A stretch of DNA of 64,000 bases from Candidatus Poseidoniaceae archaeon (lineage in GTDB: Archaea > Thermoplasmatota > Poseidoniia > Poseidoniales > Poseidoniaceae), in assembly GCA_949373095.1 (NCBI GenBank), contig CASIBY010000018.1, forward strand, positions 62,001 to 126,000. Reading direction: 5' to 3'. The notes beneath the pieces are model-generated. The model saw only the letters and a program-made list of their open reading frames with translations. It made no database searches and was not told the DNA's origin. A program made the position numbers and the translations under genes. This document shows positions 42,095 through 50,839 of this stretch, one piece after another (position 1 is the stretch's first letter; the number at the start of each line of letters is the position of its first letter).

Positions 42095-43242
42095 GCAAAA
42101 ATATGGAATGTGAAGAGTGCTGTGGAACAAAATTTACGATTGACCAAGCTCGTGCTGAGCGAGTGTGTGATGGTTGTGGCCTGGTTGACCCACACTACAC
42201 TACCGATGCTGACACCAACAGTTCAATTGGACTGGGGGACACCCGTCAGACTGAATCCTTGGATGTCTTTGCAAACAATCCTAATGCTGCCCAAGGCGGT
42301 CGCATGAACCCCTTTGGAGACCGTACCGATTACTCTGGAAGCCGCCTTACTTCGTCTCAACGCCGTATATTTATCCGTTTGAGCCGTGCTGACCGCTCTA
42401 GTCAACGTGAAAAGGACCCAATGTGCCGTGAAGTAAAGCAAACTTTGGCTCGTATGTTCGGTGATAATGTCGCTCGAGCTACCACTCACTTGGCTAATGC
42501 CGCATGCCGAAAATTGACCCCTGACCAGGAAGCTGTGCGTAAGACTCTCACTTCTGGAGAGATTTCAGCTTTGAGTTGTCCAAAAACCTCCATCACTCGG
42601 AAGGAGAAGGGAGTTCGTGGTGAAAGTCATCAAGATAATCTCCAAATCATCGCGCTGGCTATCGCTTCACTCTCCCACGAATGGCTCAACACTCCTGCTT
42701 TCAACCACCAGATTGTCATGGCTGAATATGATATCTCTGAGGCCCAATTCAAAAATGCAAAGTCTACAATTAGCAAATCCTACAAGGCCCGATGTCGCCA
42801 AGGATGGGCCGCTGCGCCACGTGTTATGGCTCGAGGCGCTCTTCGTGCTGACCAACTTGATATTGTTGCAGAGAACCTCGACCGAGCCCTCTCCCAGCAA
42901 CTCTCACCAAGCGACCTTGATGCGGTGACTGGGTACTTCTGGAATACCATGACAGAATTGAACGAACCTACCGTCGAAGGACCTTTGGCCAATGTAGCCA
43001 TTGGCTATGTGGCTGGTTGTGTCATGTATGCTGCCCTTGACCTGGCAGGACTGGGTCATGGGAATCTTGGACGAGTGGCAGAGGCTGTGGAACTCTCTCC
43101 TGCTGGCTTGACCAACCGACTCAAGAACATTCAGTCTCAGATGAGTGCTGGTCAGTTGCCTGAAGCTCGTAGCATGTTCACACTTGATGAAGCCGATGAA
43201 GATTCGGGCTCCCCTCCTACTAAAGAAGGCGCTGAGGAATGA
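42091..43242 (+). CDS. tfb: Transcription initiation factor B (TFB), divergent
   Basis: TFB bridges TBP-promoter complexes and RNA polymerase in archaea. The N-terminal zinc ribbon is intact (CEECCGTKF ... RVCDGCGLVD, residues 7-28). A B-reader-like linker follows, with MNPFGDRTDYSGSRLTSSQR. The rest is two all-helical cyclin-type repeats: HQDNLQIIALAIASLSHEWL in the first half and VAIGYVAGCVMYAALDLAGL with VAEAVELSPAGLTNRLKNI in the second. The last of these resembles the BRE-recognition helix-turn-helix. The cyclin repeats are more divergent than in canonical TFBs, so a specialised paralogue is possible. AGGAAGTGAG lies 5-15 bases upstream of the ATG. The sequence GAGCAAAAAT is directly duplicated across the start. 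Confidence 0.82.
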   Translation: MSKNMECEECCGTKFTIDQARAERVCDGCGLVDPHYTTDADTNSSIGLGDTRQTESLDVFANNPNAAQGGRMNPFGDRTDYSGSRLTSSQRRIFIRLSRADRSSQREKDPMCREVKQTLARMFGDNVARATTHLANAACRKLTPDQEAVRKTLTSGEISALSCPKTSITRKEKGVRGESHQDNLQIIALAIASLSHEWLNTPAFNHQIVMAEYDISEAQFKNAKSTISKSYKARCRQGWAAAPRVMARGALRADQLDIVAENLDRALSQQLSPSDLDAVTGYFWNTMTELNEPTVEGPLANVAIGYVAGCVMYAALDLAGLGHGNLGRVAEAVELSPAGLTNRLKNIQSQMSAGQLPEARSMFTLDEADEDSGSPPTKEGAEE

Positions 43243-43288
43243 ACCATCTAGAAGTCGGTTTCATATCTTCTTCCTCGCTGGCCGTTGT

Positions 43289-44206
43289 ATGCGCCGCGCT
43301 TTGGTTGTGTTTGCCTCGTTCATGTTTTTCGCATTGTCAGCCCCCGTTGCCCCAGCATTACCTGCTGAAAGTCTCGACAGGGGTATGATGTTCGGTGGCC
43401 AATGGTCTGATGCTAACAACACCACTACAGATCTTTCCAACCTTACCGACCTTCCCGCTGTCGTGGAAGTTTATACTGCAACTTGGTGCGAGAACTGCGT
43501 TGACGTTGAGCATGCATTGGATGAGGTACAAGATGCTGGTTTGATAGAACAATATCACATTCATCGTGCAATTGGAGAAACTCAAGACCCGTTTGGAAGT
43601 GAAGCCATTGATGCCCGTTGGAACTCTAAATACGGCCAAAACGCCCCTCCTGCCGTGGTATTCAACGGTTCCATGAAGAAATTAGGCAGTGTTGCCGATG
43701 AGGCAACGTTGGTTGATGAATTCACTGGCCTAGCGAACACAGACCTCGCGCTGGGTGGTGGTACGACAAGTTTTGGCTGGACGCCAACCACCGCCAGTTC
43801 TGGAACAGTTACATGGAACCTCAACATTGATGATAGTCATCTTGAAGATTCAACCCTCAATGTTACTGCTTGGATTGTAGAAGCTGCGGCTGAATTCGAA
43901 GAAGGTTCAAACGGACTTGGCACCTACCCCCATATTGTTCTTGACATCATTTCTTTGGGAGACGGTCTGCAAGGGAGCGTTGCGATACAGCTCCCAGACG
44001 CCAACGATGGAAATGACCTCCAAGTGCACCTCATCTACGAAATCGTACCCTTGGTTGAAGAGCCAACGGATGATGTGAAAGTTGAAGACTCGGACGATTC
44101 GGAATCCGTACCGTTTCTAACCGCATTGACCACAGTCACTGTCCTCTTAGGAGCCGCTTGGGCACACGGCGGCAACGTTAACCAAAAAGGTCGCCAAGAC
44201 CAGTGA
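43289..44206 (+). CDS. Secreted membrane-anchored thioredoxin-fold protein
   Basis: This 305-residue extracytoplasmic protein starts at MRRALVVFASFMFFAL, a clear signal peptide cleaved near APALPA. The track start (43145) lies inside the TFB gene and is not believed. Residues about 45-150 form a thioredoxin-like domain with the active site YTATWCENCVDVEHALDEV (CxxC) and the cis-proline region NAPPAVVFNGS. A beta-rich domain follows (TSFGWTPTTASSGTVTWNL), then an acidic stretch, a C-terminal membrane helix (FLTALTTVTVLLGAAWAHG) and a basic tail. It could act in thiol-disulfide exchange or disulfide formation of exported proteins, consistent with the large secreted proteins nearby. Confidence 0.78.
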   Translation: MRRALVVFASFMFFALSAPVAPALPAESLDRGMMFGGQWSDANNTTTDLSNLTDLPAVVEVYTATWCENCVDVEHALDEVQDAGLIEQYHIHRAIGETQDPFGSEAIDARWNSKYGQNAPPAVVFNGSMKKLGSVADEATLVDEFTGLANTDLALGGGTTSFGWTPTTASSGTVTWNLNIDDSHLEDSTLNVTAWIVEAAAEFEEGSNGLGTYPHIVLDIISLGDGLQGSVAIQLPDANDGNDLQVHLIYEIVPLVEEPTDDVKVEDSDDSESVPFLTALTTVTVLLGAAWAHGGNVNQKGRQDQ

Positions 44207-44209
44207 GTT

Positions 44210-46568
44210 CAGTGAATTCTTTTTGTTTTCGGGGCTCATCGGTCAAGTCTTCATGCAACTGCCAGGGATAACGCTCAACGGTATCAGGGGCACGCTCCAC
44301 ATTGGCATAATTCCACCATCGAGGAGGGGCTCCCCGGACGCCTTGTCGGCGTTGACTTTCTCCAAGGAGGTCAGTAAGACGGAGGCGAGCATTCGGGCGT
44401 GGATGATCCCGACGAATGTAGTGGGTATGGTTTGGCCCCTCGATATCTTTGACATAGCCAAGAATTGATGCAATTTGTCGCACGAAACGGCGCTCTACCG
44501 TATTGCGCAGTGTCACCTTAAGGTCCACGTTTCCGAATTCAAGAGCAGCACCGTATTTGGCAGGGATTAGGAAATCTGAGCCCAGAGGTTGAGATGTCAA
44601 AACGCTCCAAATTCGGGAATATACTTCACACCAACGCCGTTCACCGTCGCGTATATCTCCAATATCGTGGACATCGTCTCTTCTCCTCGGCATAACCGCA
44701 TGACGCCGATGATGAATCTGTCTTCGGAAGTCACCGTATCTGAAGGCTCGCTCTTCTGCGGATGAGCGATGTACCGCATGAGCTCGGTAAGGTTTGACGC
44801 CTCCTGCCCATCGCTGAATCACGTTATGAATTGGAAACGTTCCGGACTCCTCAAAATGTTCTTGGAAAATCTCGTTCCATTCGGTGTTCCGGCGTTCACT
44901 GATTCGTTCACCGTGACGGAATTGACGTTGCAGAAGGCCGCGAAAGCCTCGGTTCCCTCGCTCCGGTTCAGGCTCATAACGGCCTCGAAGTCTCGTACCA
45001 TGGATCAGCGACATAATTGTGATGGTGGTAGGTCAATTCTTTGAGGGCCTCTTGGTCAAGAACAGCAATCCATTCCCTTGGAACTGGCCGTAGAAAACCA
45101 AACGGAGGACGGTTGCGTATCAAATCATTCAAGCTGTCAATGTTGAGGGTCGCAGTGCCGTGTCGTTGTACATTGAGAGCACTACAGACCCCATGGTATC
45201 TCCGAGAGGGACCGTGGAATGGTACTGGCCGTTGTGAATGCAAATCGCATGCTTTGTGCTCCCGGCCAAGTCCGCTGAGGTGGGAGATCAGATACGGCGC
45301 GCCGTGTTGCCCCCTTCGTCACATTGATCTCGTAGCAGTGACCCTAATTTCCCAACCACAAGAACGCTGTTGCGTTCTTGACATACACTCGGTCGGTGAG
45401 CCCGTTCAGGATTCCATGACAAAATTCCAGAGAGCGGACCATCTGAGTCGGTCGGGGCATCCGTTTTGAGGTAAGCCTGGGACCAATTGTGCTGCAGAGC
45501 CCAGAAGGATCTTTCCAGCATCGGAATTCAACGGCGATAAGCGCAAGCGAGACGAGAATCGCCAGGTGTACCGGTTGACGGGGAATTTGAACGAGGCGGG
45601 TCCGGCCAACTTGACTGCGGACGCGAAGCGAAATGTGCTTTTCTGAAACTCGCAGAGGCCAATCCAGAGGTGTTCGCTGGAATCTTGAACTCTTTCGGGT
45701 CCCTCCAGTGCCTCATCCATGGCGTATCGTAACAGTCAAACAAACCCCGAGGGTGGTGTGAGAACGCTTTGCGGAGGTCATCCATGTGGGTGCGGCCTCC
45801 GTTTCGGATCAGTTCGCTACGAACATCGAAAGGCCCACGAGATGAACCCGGCTTTTCCGGACAGTCCTGGTTTGCTTTGAGCCGGTCAATCTTGACCCTG
45901 GTGGAGAGCCAAGCAAGCATTGAGGCCATCGGGCGAGAGTTAGAATCACCATTCGCAAAACCCGTAGTGCAATCGCACGGATATCCCGCCCGTCCTGTAT
46001 GCCTGTTTGCGGACGGCGTACTGCAAGAGAGGCCTACGATGAGTTTCGCGAGATCCCATCCGCTCCGGAGTTCTCTATCGGTCATGATGGGGAAAAGGGA
46101 GCGAGAGACTGATGACGGATGGAAGTTCGACATCGTCAAGGTATTGGCGGTCATCCAGTATTCTAAAATAGGAACCATCGTGAAATTCAATTCCCTCCGC
46201 CAACCATCGGTTTTGGGACACTTGATAGCGCATTCCCCTGAACAAAAGCATTTCCAAGTTCCTTAAACTCAGCCTCACTGCAGGGAAGGTCGGCAATTGG
46301 TTCCATTGCTTCATGTTCTAGTTTAGCCCAATTCGCGTGCTCACCATCCCCCAGCGAATCGAGCCAGTCGTTTCCAGCGACCTGAGGCGTGAACGGATGG
46401 CCCTCCGAACAACGCAATAGCACGTTCATGATCGGTTGGAGTAAGAGGGACCGACCATCCCTCTCGTGGATTAAAATCAATCATTGATTGACACCAATCA
46501 CAAACGATTTCTGCCTCATTAGAGACCAAATTATACTTGCAGTCAATGTAAGAAGAGTGCGAACTCAT
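44210..46568 (-). pseudogene. Decayed protein-coding gene with multiple frameshifts
   Basis: No intact gene fits these 2.4 kb, yet the minus strand gives protein-like fragments in changing frames, in order. They begin with MSSHSSYIDCKYNLVSNEAE (from 46568, with a possible zinc-binding C-x12-C-x2-C). Next come FTPQVAGNDWLDSLGDGEHA, RYQVSQNRWLAEGIEFHDGS, MDDLRKAFSHHPRGLFDCYD, SLNDLIRNRPPFGFLRPVPR, RDFEAVMSLNRSEGTEAFAA, EDRFIIGVMRLCRGEE and LKVTLRNTVERRFVRQIASI. At least six frame changes would be needed to join them. I do not recognise the family. The single long ORFs in the track (278 and 220 aa) mix plausible and Arg-rich out-of-frame stretches. Assembly or sequencing error is an alternative to true decay, but neighbouring genes are clean. 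Confidence 0.5.
45359..45380. other. Strong 9-base-pair stem-loop inside decayed region
   Basis: CAAGAACGC and GCGTTCTTG form a perfect 9-base stem with a TGTT loop. It lies within the region of broken reading frames. It may be the remains of coding sequence or a structural RNA element; no U-run follows on either strand. It is recorded because perfect short-loop stems of this length are rare elsewhere in the window. Confidence 0.35.
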
Positions 46569-46606
46569 ACCGCATAAAAACGGCGACCTGTTATGAAGTC
46601 AACAAC

Positions 46607-47650
46607 TCAGAAAATACGTTTACAAAGGTCGATAAAACGATCAACGTCTTCATCCGTGATATGCAAGTGAACAACAATACGGATGTGGGTTGGAGAAATA
46701 TCGAAAACGTCAACGCCGTTATGTTGTAATTCAAGTGCGACTTCATCGGCTGGGCGTGCGCACTGAGCATAGACCATGTTCGTCTGTACCGTTGTCATAT
46801 CAACTGAAAAGGAACCCATTGAATCAAGTGCTTGTGCAATGGTTTTCGCACGTTGATGGTCTTCTTCCAGCCGGAGTACATGATGGTCAAGAGCGTACAT
46901 ACCAGCAGCCGCGAGTATACCGGCTTGCCGCCACCCTCCACCAAACAGTTTGCGCCAGCGATGTGCTCGTGCAATGAAGGAAGATGTACCTACTAAGACT
47001 GAACCTACCGGAGCCCCAAGGCCTTTGGAAAGACAAATTGATATTGAGTCATAATGCTTGCACATGGTCGCTACATCAACGCCTGTTGCGATCGCTGCGT
47101 TGAAGATACGTGCGCCGTCGATATGTGTTTTACAATCGTTGGCTTTAGCAACCTCAGCAATTTGGTCAAAGACCTCTTGGTCGTAACATGAGCCCCCGCC
47201 AAGGTTTGTCGTGTTCTCAATGCAAACCAAACTGCCGTTAGGATAGTGGCTGCCTGAACCTTCTGCTTTTCGTATGGCCTTCTGAACTTGCTCTGGAGTC
47301 ATCAAACTTTTTTCTCCGTCAACCAGAGCGATAGAGGCTCCACAGAGTGCTGCATATCCGCCGCCTTCATACCGGTAGATGTGGGCAGTTTTGTCGCAAA
47401 CAATTTCATCCCCTGGGACGGTGTGTGTCCTCAATGCAATAGCGTTTGACATGGTCCCTGAAGGCACGAAAAGTGCGGCATCCTTCCCAAACATCTCCGC
47501 AACACGGTCCTGAAGGGCAATGACCGTTGGGTCGTCACCTAACACATCGTCACCAACAGGAGCCGTCATCATTGCTTCTCGCATGGCTTGGGTTGGTTGA
47601 GTGACGGTGTCTGAACGAAAATCAATGCGGTCTGAAGCATACTCGCGCAT
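46607..47650 (-). CDS. ltaE: Low-specificity L-threonine aldolase
   Basis: This is a PLP-dependent (fold type I) aldolase that splits L-threonine or allo-threonine into glycine and acetaldehyde. The family opening DFRSDTVTQPTQAMREAM and VGDDVLGDDPTVIALQDRVA are diagnostic. FVPSGTMSNAIALRTH binds the cofactor phosphate, KTHIDGARIFNAAIATG holds the pyridine-contacting Asp, and SICLSKGLGAPVGSVLVG holds the Schiff-base lysine. Length 347 aa is normal. It is the last gene of a minus-strand series that begins with GatE, and it starts 41 bases after the Pth2 stop. It supplies glycine and, indirectly, one-carbon units, which fits folate synthesis in this genome. Confidence 0.95.
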   Translation of the reverse strand: MREYASDRIDFRSDTVTQPTQAMREAMMTAPVGDDVLGDDPTVIALQDRVAEMFGKDAALFVPSGTMSNAIALRTHTVPGDEIVCDKTAHIYRYEGGGYAALCGASIALVDGEKSLMTPEQVQKAIRKAEGSGSHYPNGSLVCIENTTNLGGGSCYDQEVFDQIAEVAKANDCKTHIDGARIFNAAIATGVDVATMCKHYDSISICLSKGLGAPVGSVLVGTSSFIARAHRWRKLFGGGWRQAGILAAAGMYALDHHVLRLEEDHQRAKTIAQALDSMGSFSVDMTTVQTNMVYAQCARPADEVALELQHNGVDVFDISPTHIRIVVHLHITDEDVDRFIDLCKRIF

Positions 47651-47691
47651 GAATCACGCTCCACGCTCTCCTTCATCAATGCCTTGTAGTG

Positions 47692-48039
47692 TCACAAGAG
47701 CTTGAGATGGCCAGTAATATTGTCGAGGTGTTCCTCGTCAAAAGGGCCCAGAGCAAGAACGGTTTGGGAGCCATTAGGAATCTGAGTATGGCCGGCATCT
47801 CGTACGATATGGCAGGGGATATGGTCTCGGTTTGCAGCATCCATAAGTTCGGACAAAACTACCTCGTCCTTACCTTTCAAACAAATTTTCTTCTGCCCAC
47901 TAGCCAGCCAAGCATCCAGATGTCCAGGGTGTGTTGCCCCTGCGCGGAGAAATGATTCTACTGCAGCGTGTCCAACCTGAGCAGCGACCTTTCCTTTGCC
48001 CATTTTCAGCGATTGGTTCACGACACAAACGAGTTTCAT
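47692..48039 (-). CDS. pth2: Peptidyl-tRNA hydrolase Pth2
   Basis: Frees tRNA from peptidyl-tRNAs that fall off the ribosome. This is the archaeal/eukaryotic Pth2 type, unrelated to bacterial Pth. Signature elements are MGKGKVAAQVGHAAVESFLR near the start, KKICLKGKDEVVLSELMDA in the middle and VRDAGHTQIPNGSQTVLALGP near the end. The track start (48108) adds 23 residues. ATG 48039 (MKLVCVVNQSL) is preferred because AGGGG sits just upstream and because Pth2 normally begins there, giving 115 residues. A second Pth2-like gene lies directly upstream. Confidence 0.92.
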   Translation of the reverse strand: MKLVCVVNQSLKMGKGKVAAQVGHAAVESFLRAGATHPGHLDAWLASGQKKICLKGKDEVVLSELMDAANRDHIPCHIVRDAGHTQIPNGSQTVLALGPFDEEHLDNITGHLKLL

Positions 48040-48118
48040 GTTCCCCTGGACAGCCTGCCCGTTCGTCTTTGGAGCAGTCATTCGGTGAATGAACGAACGT
48101 AATCCCATATGTTCACCA

Positions 48119-48487
48119 TCAAAGGGTAGACAGGTCGCCTGTAATCAAGTCCAATGACCTGCGCGGTGCTGGCCCAATTCCAAGAACTGTAACCGTCCCG
48201 GCAGGAACTTCGGTATGCCCAGCATCTTGGACCAAGTAGTAGGATAAATTTGCTTGCTGTGCTTCATTCGCTAAGCGATGTAAGGTAGGTAGGTCGTCAG
48301 CAACCAAACAAATCTTTCGAGCCCCAGCCCTTCGCCAGCGTTCCATGAGGCGGGCGTGTTGACGGCGTGCTAGAAAGGCACATTGAACTGCTGCATGGGC
48401 ACATTGAACTGCTGTTTTACCAGCGGAAAGAGAGAGGTCACCCCGAACGATCAACGCCATGGATGGGGCATCATCCCTCGACGACAT
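48119..48487 (-). CDS. Second Pth2-like protein (tandem paralogue)
   Basis: This 122-residue protein is clearly a Pth2 homologue: ALIVRGDLSLSAGKTAVQCA then HAAVQCAF at the N-terminus, KICLVADDLPTLHRLANEA, and LVQDAGHTEVPAGTVTVLGI. The Lys of the GK motif and the Asp-Ala-Gly-His-Thr block are kept, so catalysis is possible. It differs from its neighbour in the KGK motif (AGKTAVQ instead of KGKVAAQ) and has an Arg-rich helix (ARRQHARLMERWRRAGARK). The coding region overlaps the end of the S-component gene by 17 bases and ends 11 bases before the track start of pth2. Sub-functionalisation toward certain tRNAs is possible but not shown. Confidence 0.82.
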   Translation of the reverse strand: MSSRDDAPSMALIVRGDLSLSAGKTAVQCAHAAVQCAFLARRQHARLMERWRRAGARKICLVADDLPTLHRLANEAQQANLSYYLVQDAGHTEVPAGTVTVLGIGPAPRRSLDLITGDLSTL

Positions 48488-49130
48488 AGTCTTCGACCAC
48501 CGATTGTTCCAATTCTTCTAACGAGTCAATGGATTCCAACGCTCGGAAGACGAAATGTCCGAACCAGACTGCAAAGGTGAGATTGCCGAGGGCGTGCAAG
48601 ACATCAAATGGAATCCCATGTGCGAGGTAAACGGCAAAATCAGAAAGGGTCGTTGCGGATGTGACAATGGAAAGTGATGCAATGAAGTCAAACATGAATG
48701 CTGAGCATATTGCTGCTACATAGAGTTGTCCTGAACGGAATTTATCTGCAGTTCCGAGGTTCAACTGCGAACCAAGAATCGCCACTGCACTCCATCCAGC
48801 GGCTTGAAACAAGGTCCACCAGCCATCTCCAATCAACAGGTTCGAGAGCAACGTGACAAGGACGGCGAAGGCAACTCCGCGACGGGCGCCTAATTGTGCA
48901 CCTACGAGAAGAGCAGCCACTGTTACCGGCTGTACATTCGGAAGAGGTTGAAGAAGAACTCGCAGCGCAGTCACAGCAGCAACGAAGGTTACGAGAAGGT
49001 AGACATCATGTCGAGATGTTCGTGGTGCTGTTACAAGAAGAGCGAAGGCGAGCCCCACCAATAGCACGTCAATGACCATGTCCGCAAACGGAGTCAATTC
49101 GGGTCCGTGGACGCCAAAGGCTTGGAACAT
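48471..49130 (-). CDS. ECF-type transporter S component, vitamin-binding (probably cobalamin-like)
   Basis: This 219-residue membrane protein has about six helices. It resembles substrate-binding S components of energy-coupling-factor importers, especially the group with LPNVQPVTVAALLVGAQLGA followed by RRGVAFAVLVTLLSNLLIG and WWTLFQAAGWSAVAILG. A late GNLTFAVWFGHFVF helix also fits. An ECF importer needs a T component and two ATPases, which are not in this window and would be encoded elsewhere. It sits 31 bases downstream of a surface protein with a DUF4430 (transcobalamin-like) domain, and the genome encodes a cobalamin adenosyltransferase at 4.5 kb. Cobalamin or a precursor is therefore the best guess for the substrate, without direct proof. 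Confidence 0.72.
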   Translation of the reverse strand: MFQAFGVHGPELTPFADMVIDVLLVGLAFALLVTAPRTSRHDVYLLVTFVAAVTALRVLLQPLPNVQPVTVAALLVGAQLGARRGVAFAVLVTLLSNLLIGDGWWTLFQAAGWSAVAILGSQLNLGTADKFRSGQLYVAAICSAFMFDFIASLSIVTSATTLSDFAVYLAHGIPFDVLHALGNLTFAVWFGHFVFRALESIDSLEELEQSVVEDYVVEG

Positions 49131-49161
49131 ATTCTATCCCAAAGGGCGTTCCTCCTTGAGC

Positions 49162-50835
49162 CTACCGACGAACTAGGCGCCAATGCAAGATGATGGAATC
49201 CGAAACGGTTTGGCGGTCGGAAGATTGTCCCGCGCGTTCACCGTTCAAGAAATACTCCCATCCGGACCCCTCTTCTCCATTAATTGAAACCACATAGGAG
49301 CCAAGTTCAGTTGATTCAACATTCACCTCCCATGATGCTTCATCAGCCGCTGCGAGTGTAAGGTCAAGAGCTGTTTGATAGCCATTCAAACCGCCTACAA
49401 CCTGCTGCTCTCCATCAATTTCAAGAATCACAATTTGAGTGTCAATCCAAGATTCAGGCCACGTTTCATTCCAAGTATCTGAACCATCTGTTGAGCTGTT
49501 TTCAATCACTGATTGAGACCATCTCGAAGAAAGGTCTGGGGTGATTGCAAGGGTCGAAACAAGAAGAACGAGCATGACAAGTCTCCACGTCCATTCATTG
49601 CGATTGAGGGATGAAGCATAGGCTCCAATTGAGAGGGTGGAAATCAATAGGATGGCCCCTATAATCGGGACCCAATCGTAGTCCTGGGAATCAGTTGTAA
49701 CAGTAAGTTGTTGAACATACATCATGAGGACGCCAGCATCATTCCCCATTGCTATTCTGCTTTCTCCAAAGGACGGGGCTGCTGTTCCGTAACCGTCATG
49801 CGGCGTTGAAAAATTGACAGTAGAGGTGATGTTTCCAGTCTCAGTGATAGTTGTAACGGCCCAATTGCCATTTGGTTGATTTACAGGATACCATACTGTT
49901 TGGGCGCTCCCCCATGCCAGTTCCCCATTGGTCGTAGTTGGATGCTCTGAAACAAGAGAACAGTTGCGTTCACAGTCAAAAATTGAGAGAAATGAACTGT
50001 CTCCAGTAACCACATACCGTTCATTGGAAATCGGAATGGCTGGCGAGGCCCCCCCTTGGTGAATTGTGACTGTACTGCCGTTCGTAACATTTAGCAAATG
50101 AATCGTGCTCGTTGCTCCTCTCTGTACGTGAACAAAAATACCCGATGATGTTTGAATCGGTGCATGACGGATGGAACCCCCTAAATCTGCAATCAACGAC
50201 GATGTTCCATTACGCGATACTTTCCAAATGTTCCCAGATTCATCTCCCTGCCAAAATGCATCGTCGGTGGTCAAGATTCCATTACGCCACCCCAGGCCTA
50301 GTTCAACTTCGAAATCCATTTCGCCGTTTGAAATGCAGAGGCGCATCATACCGGTTCGAGTCGGGACAACCAAATGGTCGCCGTCCTGAGCAATTGCTCC
50401 GGTAATGCCCCAGCCCTGTGATGCTGATGTTCGGTTCCAAAGCGAGGTCCCATCATCTGCCCGTAAAACCTCTACAGTTCCGTCTGCCCATCCTACTGCA
50501 ATAAGGTCGGGCCAAGAGCCGCAGGGGCCAAATCCACTAGAAAGAAGGAGAAGGGGGCTCATATCATGTTGAACGGTTGTTGCACTCGTTCGGTTCCATC
50601 GCTCTTCACCCCCGGTTGAAAATGCGAACACCTGTGGCCTCTCTTCTCCAGTCCAAAATCCAGAGGTCCGAACGTAAACGGAGCCATTGTCTATAATCGG
50701 ATGAGTGGTAATGTAGCCCTCGGGAAGATCGATTTCCCATTCTAACTTCCATGATTCTGGCGTCATTGCCTGCGCAGGAAAAAGCACGCTAAGCGTTGCG
50801 AGGAGGAGACAGGCAAGGACCGTTCGCCGGACCAT
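49162..50835 (-). CDS. Surface beta-propeller protein with C-terminal DUF4430 domain
   Basis: The mature start is MVRRTVLACLLLATLSVLFP, a signal peptide ending near FPAQA; the track start (50901) lies within gatE. Residues about 25-390 form a PQQ-like propeller with repeated strand pairs (GSVYVRTSGFW, VFAFSTGGEERWNR, DLIAVGWADGTVEVLRADDG). Two membrane helices (about 410-430 and 440-460: WVPIIGAILLISTLSIGAYA, WRLVMLVLLVSTLAI) are followed by an outside-facing C-terminal domain. That domain has TELGSYVVSINGEEGSGWEY and FLNGERAGQSSD, which match DUF4430, the beta-grasp fold also found at the C-terminus of transcobalamin. It starts 5 bases after the gatE stop and is followed by the S component. 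It may present a vitamin to that transporter. Confidence 0.75.
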   Translation of the reverse strand: MVRRTVLACLLLATLSVLFPAQAMTPESWKLEWEIDLPEGYITTHPIIDNGSVYVRTSGFWTGEERPQVFAFSTGGEERWNRTSATTVQHDMSPLLLLSSGFGPCGSWPDLIAVGWADGTVEVLRADDGTSLWNRTSASQGWGITGAIAQDGDHLVVPTRTGMMRLCISNGEMDFEVELGLGWRNGILTTDDAFWQGDESGNIWKVSRNGTSSLIADLGGSIRHAPIQTSSGIFVHVQRGATSTIHLLNVTNGSTVTIHQGGASPAIPISNERYVVTGDSSFLSIFDCERNCSLVSEHPTTTNGELAWGSAQTVWYPVNQPNGNWAVTTITETGNITSTVNFSTPHDGYGTAAPSFGESRIAMGNDAGVLMMYVQQLTVTTDSQDYDWVPIIGAILLISTLSIGAYASSLNRNEWTWRLVMLVLLVSTLAITPDLSSRWSQSVIENSSTDGSDTWNETWPESWIDTQIVILEIDGEQQVVGGLNGYQTALDLTLAAADEASWEVNVESTELGSYVVSINGEEGSGWEYFLNGERAGQSSDRQTVSDSIILHWRLVRR

Positions 50836-50839
50836 ACGA

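Noticed and set aside
44178-45014. 278-aa minus-strand ORF in the track as an intact gene
   Set aside because: Long stretches are Arg-rich and look out of frame, while alternative frames (60-aa pieces at 44597 and 44819) look more protein-like, so it is better treated as part of a frameshifted remnant.
45528-46190. 220-aa minus-strand ORF as a separate gene
   Set aside because: Its two ends do not look like natural termini, and adjoining fragments in other frames continue the apparent protein; it is included in the pseudogene call.
45769-46266. 165-aa plus-strand ORF in the decayed region
   Set aside because: Low-complexity Ser/Arg composition typical of an antisense shadow; no start signal or recognisable domain.
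44207-46606. Possible rRNA, RNase P RNA or tRNA in the long gene-poor stretch
   Set aside because: I looked for conserved 16S/23S motifs, T-loop sequences and RNase P core motifs on both strands and found none.
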